NCBI RefSeq assembly: GCF_000330725.2
Contig: NZ_AMZY02000017.1
Coordinates: 36,037-100,036, forward strand
Direction: 5' to 3'
From: Mariniradius saccharolyticus AK6
GTDB taxonomy: Bacteria; Bacteroidota; Bacteroidia; Cytophagales; Cyclobacteriaceae
Length of the DNA stretch: 64,000 bases
Shown: positions 61,785 to 64,000 of the stretch, piece by piece
Numbering within the stretch: the first letter of the stretch is position 1
How the letters are laid out: every line of letters begins with the position of its first letter
Translations under genes and position numbers: made by a program
Notes under the pieces: model-generated
The model's database searches: none
Seen by the model: only the letters and a program-made list of their open reading frames with translations
Told to the model about the DNA's origin: nothing

Positions 61785-61815
61785 ATAAAAAAACCCGGTC
61801 TCCCGGGTCTTTTTC
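61785..61815. terminator. terminator of the 126-aa exported protein gene
   Basis: ACCCGG / CCGGGT hairpin with an A run on one side and CTTTTTC on the other; usable on both strands. Confidence 0.78.
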
Positions 61816-61830
61816 TTTTCCAAGATGTCC

Positions 61831-62211
61831 TTATTTCGATATCCGCTTGGCGGTCGAGCTCATTTGGCCCATTACCATGCCCTGCAGGTTATCATTGTCC
61901 ACTTTGGTGAGCTTCAGGTCGATATCGGTTCCTTCGGCATAAAAATAAATGGTGATGCTATCACCGTTTTCTTCGACACGGTCAATGGGGACTTTGCCGG
62001 GAGAAGGTTCCATGACAGGTTCCAAGTCGCCGGACAATTTGCCGTCTACACGCGACAGCTGGGCAATCATCTTGACATCGCCATAGGGGGTACCGAGGAT
62101 CACTACTTCCCAAGAACCGACAAAGAAGTCTTCGGAAGGCTCAGACTGGGCAAAACCATTGGATACCAGCATCGTGGACACCAACAGCATGAGAAACAAC
62201 ACTTTTTTCAT
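61831..62211 (-). CDS. small exported protein, lipocalin-like in size
   Basis: 126 residues with signal peptide MKKVLFLMLLVSTMLVSNGF (cleavage near FAQ). The mature chain has a GSWEVVILGTPYGDVKMIAQL start and alternating strands (LSGDLEP, DSITIYFYAEGTDIDLKLT, LQGMVMGQMSSTAKR) that could form a small beta barrel. No named family recognised; periplasmic by its signal. Single gene with its own terminator. Confidence 0.75.
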   Translation of the reverse strand: MKKVLFLMLLVSTMLVSNGFAQSEPSEDFFVGSWEVVILGTPYGDVKMIAQLSRVDGKLSGDLEPVMEPSPGKVPIDRVEENGDSITIYFYAEGTDIDLKLTKVDNDNLQGMVMGQMSSTAKRISK

Positions 62212-62562
62212 AAAGGGAATTGGTTAAGATGAATTAGAGGGATTATTGTAGGTTGAATTCAAAGGATTCTTTTTTCAAGCAAAAATGAGAAACGATACAT
62301 CCGATTTGACCAAAAAAAGAAACCACTCGAATGCCGAAATATATACTTTTTCCTCCAATATCAATCAAGTCGTTCCTTGCAAATGAGCCTCGGGTTCGGG
62401 CTCCGAATTGAGGCCGGACGCCAGAATCTCCGCGAGGTTATAGAGCAGCATGGTAGAGATGAATATAACGTCCACTTAATCAGCGCTTGCGGTAGGATTA
62501 CTACAATCTTCTTACAACATGTCTTTGATTCAAATCAAGGTCTTCACAAGATACTTACTACT
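62212..62562. other. non-coding stretch between two small exported-protein genes
   Basis: Upstream region of the 61831-62211 gene. A G/C-richer block near 62375-62440 can fold (CCTC..GAGG around GTTCGG/CCGAAT), and short open frames exist on both strands. None resembles a known protein; it may be decayed coding sequence. Confidence 0.4.
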
Positions 62563-62584
62563 AGAGGGGGATCAGTCCCCCTCA
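62563..62584 (-). terminator. hairpin overlapping the stop codon of the 195-aa lipoprotein gene
   Basis: GAGGGGGA / TCCCCCTC with a 4-nt loop; TGA of the gene lies in the loop. No T tract follows, so terminator function is uncertain. Confidence 0.5.
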
Positions 62585-63159
62585 ACCAATTCCCAACATT
62601 CACCGTCCGTTTTCTCATAACGAACCAACCCTTTCGACTTGCTCCAATACAAATTGGAAATAAATCTTTCTCGGTTGGAAAAGTACGGGTCGCTGGAGAA
62701 TACCAAGACATCTTCATATTCTGCCTGTGTTGTAACTAATGTGATAAAGCCATCGGCTAAAAGATCCTCGATAAGAAGTTCATGACGATAGCCATAAAAT
62801 GCTGCCTTCTTTGTCCTTAATTGAACATCAATCGATGTCTTATTCTGTTTATTTCTAAAAACCGAAAAAAATTCTCCAGTCAAGTATCTATGACCGCCCT
62901 TTATCGGACTTGTATGCCTACAATAAATTACCACGTGTTGTGTCACGATTCCATTGAACTTTTGTGCCTCCGGGTACCCAAAAATTGTATCCTTTTTCAA
63001 AAGAAATATGGTGTCAATTTCTCCAAAATTTGATTTGAATACGAGCGTCTGGTTTTCACCATATGGCATCCAAGCGTAATCCTCCGCAGTTAGCCTATTT
63101 ACCCTATCGCAGGAAAAAGTGGCCAACAATAAAACTGAAACAATAAGTTTATTCTTCAT
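62572..63159 (-). CDS. lipoprotein of unknown function
   Basis: 195 residues with lipobox ATFSC (Cys17). Mature part: DYAWMPYGENQTLVFKSNFG, IDTIFLLKKDTIFGYP, HRYLTGEFFSVFRN and FITLVTTQAEYEDVLVF, beta-rich, without a known domain. Relatives of this form appear as single lipoproteins in accessory regions of Bacteroidota. A/T-rich compared with the ebo genes and next to repeat copy 3, so possibly acquired. Confidence 0.7.
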   Translation of the reverse strand: MKNKLIVSVLLLATFSCDRVNRLTAEDYAWMPYGENQTLVFKSNFGEIDTIFLLKKDTIFGYPEAQKFNGIVTQHVVIYCRHTSPIKGGHRYLTGEFFSVFRNKQNKTSIDVQLRTKKAAFYGYRHELLIEDLLADGFITLVTTQAEYEDVLVFSSDPYFSNRERFISNLYWSKSKGLVRYEKTDGECWELVEGD

Positions 63160-63293
63160 GTACGATTCAATCCTCTAACGTTTCAAAGACGTTCACCTGT
63201 ATCCCGAAGCTTCGCCAGTAACCAACCATATGATCCAACCAAGTGTCAACCATATGTCCGCCTAATCCCCCATCATATTTTTCTCTTTCAATC

Positions 63294-63449
63294 CCCCGAG
63301 TGTAGTATAGACTTCCGGTGGTGGCTGGGTGGATCCCGATATTCATCGTGGATGTAATTCCACCCTATTATCAACCCAATTTGTAATTGGAAATCAAAAC
63401 CGAACAATACAGCTGAATATAGTTTGAGATCAGGTGAAAAACAAATCCC
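63294..63449 (+). repeat. dispersed ~150-nt repeat, copy 3
   Basis: CCCCCGAGTGTAGTATAGAC at the start, GGTGGCTGGGTGGATCCCGA in the middle, ATAGTTTGAGATCAGGTGAA near the end. GGGTGGA / TCCACCC can pair. The flanking non-coding stretch 63160-63535 holds only this and a terminator. Confidence 0.75.
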
Positions 63450-63498
63450 AGTGCTGGACGGGAGTAATTGCATCCGCCGCTGATAACCCAAAAAAAAC

Positions 63499-63530
63499 AA
63501 AAAAGCAGGCCACCAGCCTGCTTTATATAA
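63499..63530 (-). terminator. terminator of tRNA-Lys
   Basis: On the minus strand AGCAGGC / GCCTGCT with loop TGGTG, followed by a long T tract. Confidence 0.88.
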
Positions 63531-63535
63531 TCAAG

Positions 63536-63608
63536 TGATCCCGCTGGGATTCGAACCCAGGACCCATACATTAAAAGTGTATTGCTCTACCAGCTGAGCT
63601 ACGGAATC
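63536..63608 (-). tRNA. tRNA-Lys (TTT)
   Basis: Acceptor GATTCCG/CGGGATC, discriminator A, D arm GCTCAGCTGGTAGAGC, anticodon stem ATACA/TGTAT with loop CTTTTAA (anticodon TTT), T loop TTCGAAT. CCA is not encoded. Confidence 0.96.
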
Positions 63609-63611
63609 AAA

Positions 63612-63644
63612 ACAAAAAGCGGAACTTGATTCCGCTTTGATACC
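63612..63644 (-). terminator. terminator between tRNA-Arg and tRNA-Lys
   Basis: On the minus strand AAAGCGGAA / TTCCGCTTT with loop TCAAG, then TTGTTTTG. Confidence 0.8.
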
Positions 63645-63649
63645 CTAAG

Positions 63650-63723
63650 TGATCCTGTCAGGACTCGAACCTGAAACCTACTGCTTAGAAGGCAGTTGCT
63701 CTATCCAGTTGAGCTACAGGACC
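63650..63723 (-). tRNA. tRNA-Arg (TCT)
   Basis: Acceptor GGTCCTG/CAGGATC (one G-T pair), discriminator A, anticodon stem ACTGC/GCAGT with loop CTTCTAA (anticodon TCT, reads AGA/AGG), T loop TTCGAGT. CCA is not encoded. Confidence 0.95.
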
Positions 63724-63750
63724 CGGATGACTATCACTAGTCAGATTAAG

Positions 63751-63824
63751 TCGGGGTGGCAGGATTCGAACCTACGACCTCCACATCCCAAATGTGGCGC
63801 GATACCGGGCTACGCTACACCCCG
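63751..63824 (-). tRNA. tRNA-Pro (TGG)
   Basis: Acceptor CGGGGTG/CACCCCG, discriminator A, anticodon stem CCACA/TGTGG with loop TTTGGGA (anticodon TGG), T loop TTCGAAT. First complete gene of the minus-strand tRNA cluster in this window. Confidence 0.96.
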
Positions 63825-63841
63825 AAACTTTTTACTACATC

Positions 63842-63878
63842 TAGACTCCTTTTGAATCTATTTTGTGATCCCGCTGGG
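63842..63878. repeat. direct repeat flanking the tRNA-Lys fragment, copy A
   Basis: 36-nt block around CTCCTTTTGAATCTATTTTG and TGATCCCGCTG, repeated at 63966-64000 with two differences. Confidence 0.85.
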
Positions 63879-63920
63879 ATTCGTCCCGATAGCCATCGTG
63901 GACCAGGCCCATACATTAAA
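63866..63920 (-). pseudogene. chimeric tRNA-Lys 3'-half fragment
   Basis: 63866-63883 equals the 3' acceptor/T-arm end of tRNA-Lys and 63903-63920 resembles its variable-loop and anticodon-arm 3' side, but between them (63884-63902) sits TCCCGATAGCCATCGTGGA in place of three T-loop bases. The 5' half is absent, so it cannot make a tRNA. The insert matches the core of the dispersed repeat. Confidence 0.75.
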
Positions 63921-63965
63921 TCAACAAAACCATCCAAGTCAGATTCAAAATTTATCACCATAGCT

Positions 63966-64000
63966 TAGATTCCTTTTGAATCTATTTTGTGATCCCGCTG
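63966..64000. repeat. direct repeat copy B, running into a probable second tRNA-Lys
   Basis: Same block as copy A, ending in TGATCCCGCTG (63990-64000), the 3' end of a tRNA-Lys-like gene on the minus strand that continues beyond the window. Confidence 0.7.

Noticed and set aside
61659..61910. 83-codon open frame after the ebo operon
   Set aside because: Runs through a terminator hairpin and into the antisense of the next gene; no recognisable product.
63863..63925. Fourth complete tRNA in the cluster
   Set aside because: Lacks the 5' half and has a foreign insert in the T arm; kept only as a pseudogene fragment.
1..64000. CRISPR array, rRNA genes, complete insertion sequence or prophage
   Set aside because: No regularly spaced direct repeats, no rRNA sequence, and no transposase, integrase or phage structural gene was seen in the window.

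Overview
The window looks like chromosomal DNA of a Bacteroidota member of the order Cytophagales, probably Cyclobacteriaceae or a close relative. This is inferred from a type IX secretion (T9SS) C-terminal sorting domain, phylum-specific families (GWxTD protein, DUF2723, the Gln-variant dihydroorotase), many SPI and lipobox signal peptides, and promoters of the TTTG/N19-20/TAnnTTTG type (clear at rpsT and tRNA-His). No species assignment is possible from sequence reading alone. Most of the window is ordinary chromosome, with a few accessory patches.

Layout. 1-4.2 kb: AlkD-like DNA repair protein (cut by the window edge), a secreted protein, a DEAD-box helicase, dihydroorotase, tRNA-His. 4.2-9.0 kb: a small ORF and a three-gene glycogen cluster (debranching enzyme, glycosyltransferase, GH57 amylase). 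9.0-12.1 kb: small lipoproteins and a membrane protein, then a small insert (lipoprotein, HNH nuclease remnant, DUF4262 protein) bracketed by two direct copies of a ~150-nt dispersed repeat. 12.1-15.7 kb: DUF2461 protein and a quinone/catechol-stress type operon (MarR regulator, YceI, ring-cleaving dioxygenase, carboxylesterase) with two matching MarR-like palindromes. 15.8-18.1 kb: REP-like palindromes and an M3 metallopeptidase lipoprotein.

18.3-27.9 kb is the most unusual region. It is a minus-strand locus with a T9SS-sorted beta-helix-type adhesin, three small secreted subunits in a tightly coupled run, a DUF4402-type pilin, a PapD-like periplasmic chaperone and an 893-residue FimD/PapC-like outer-membrane usher. 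I read it as a candidate chaperone-usher fibre system in a Bacteroidota genome, with the adhesin assigned to a different secretion route.

28.5-36.5 kb holds sulfur-oxidation functions: a TsdA-like dihaem cytochrome coupled to a porin, a YeeE/YedE transporter pair, a persulfide dioxygenase-rhodanese fusion and a thioredoxin, with an acyl-ACP thioesterase and an MFS transporter between. Four of these transcription units carry a Crp/Fnr-type GTGA-N6-TCAC box centred 33-34 bp from a -7 element, so they look like one regulon.

36.5-54.2 kb is mostly housekeeping: DUF2723 membrane protein, methyltransferase, GWxTD protein, RlmB, peptidases, the pheT-coiled coil-zapA-rny cluster, DUF1684 protein, RadC, S20, a zinc phospholipase C/S1-P1-like protein and an aminotransferase. 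54.4-61.5 kb: a Kunitz-like lipoprotein followed by a complete eboABCDEF operon (metabolite trafficking). 61.5-64 kb: two small exported proteins, a third copy of the dispersed repeat, and a minus-strand tRNA cluster (Pro, Arg, Lys) ending in a chimeric tRNA-Lys fragment.
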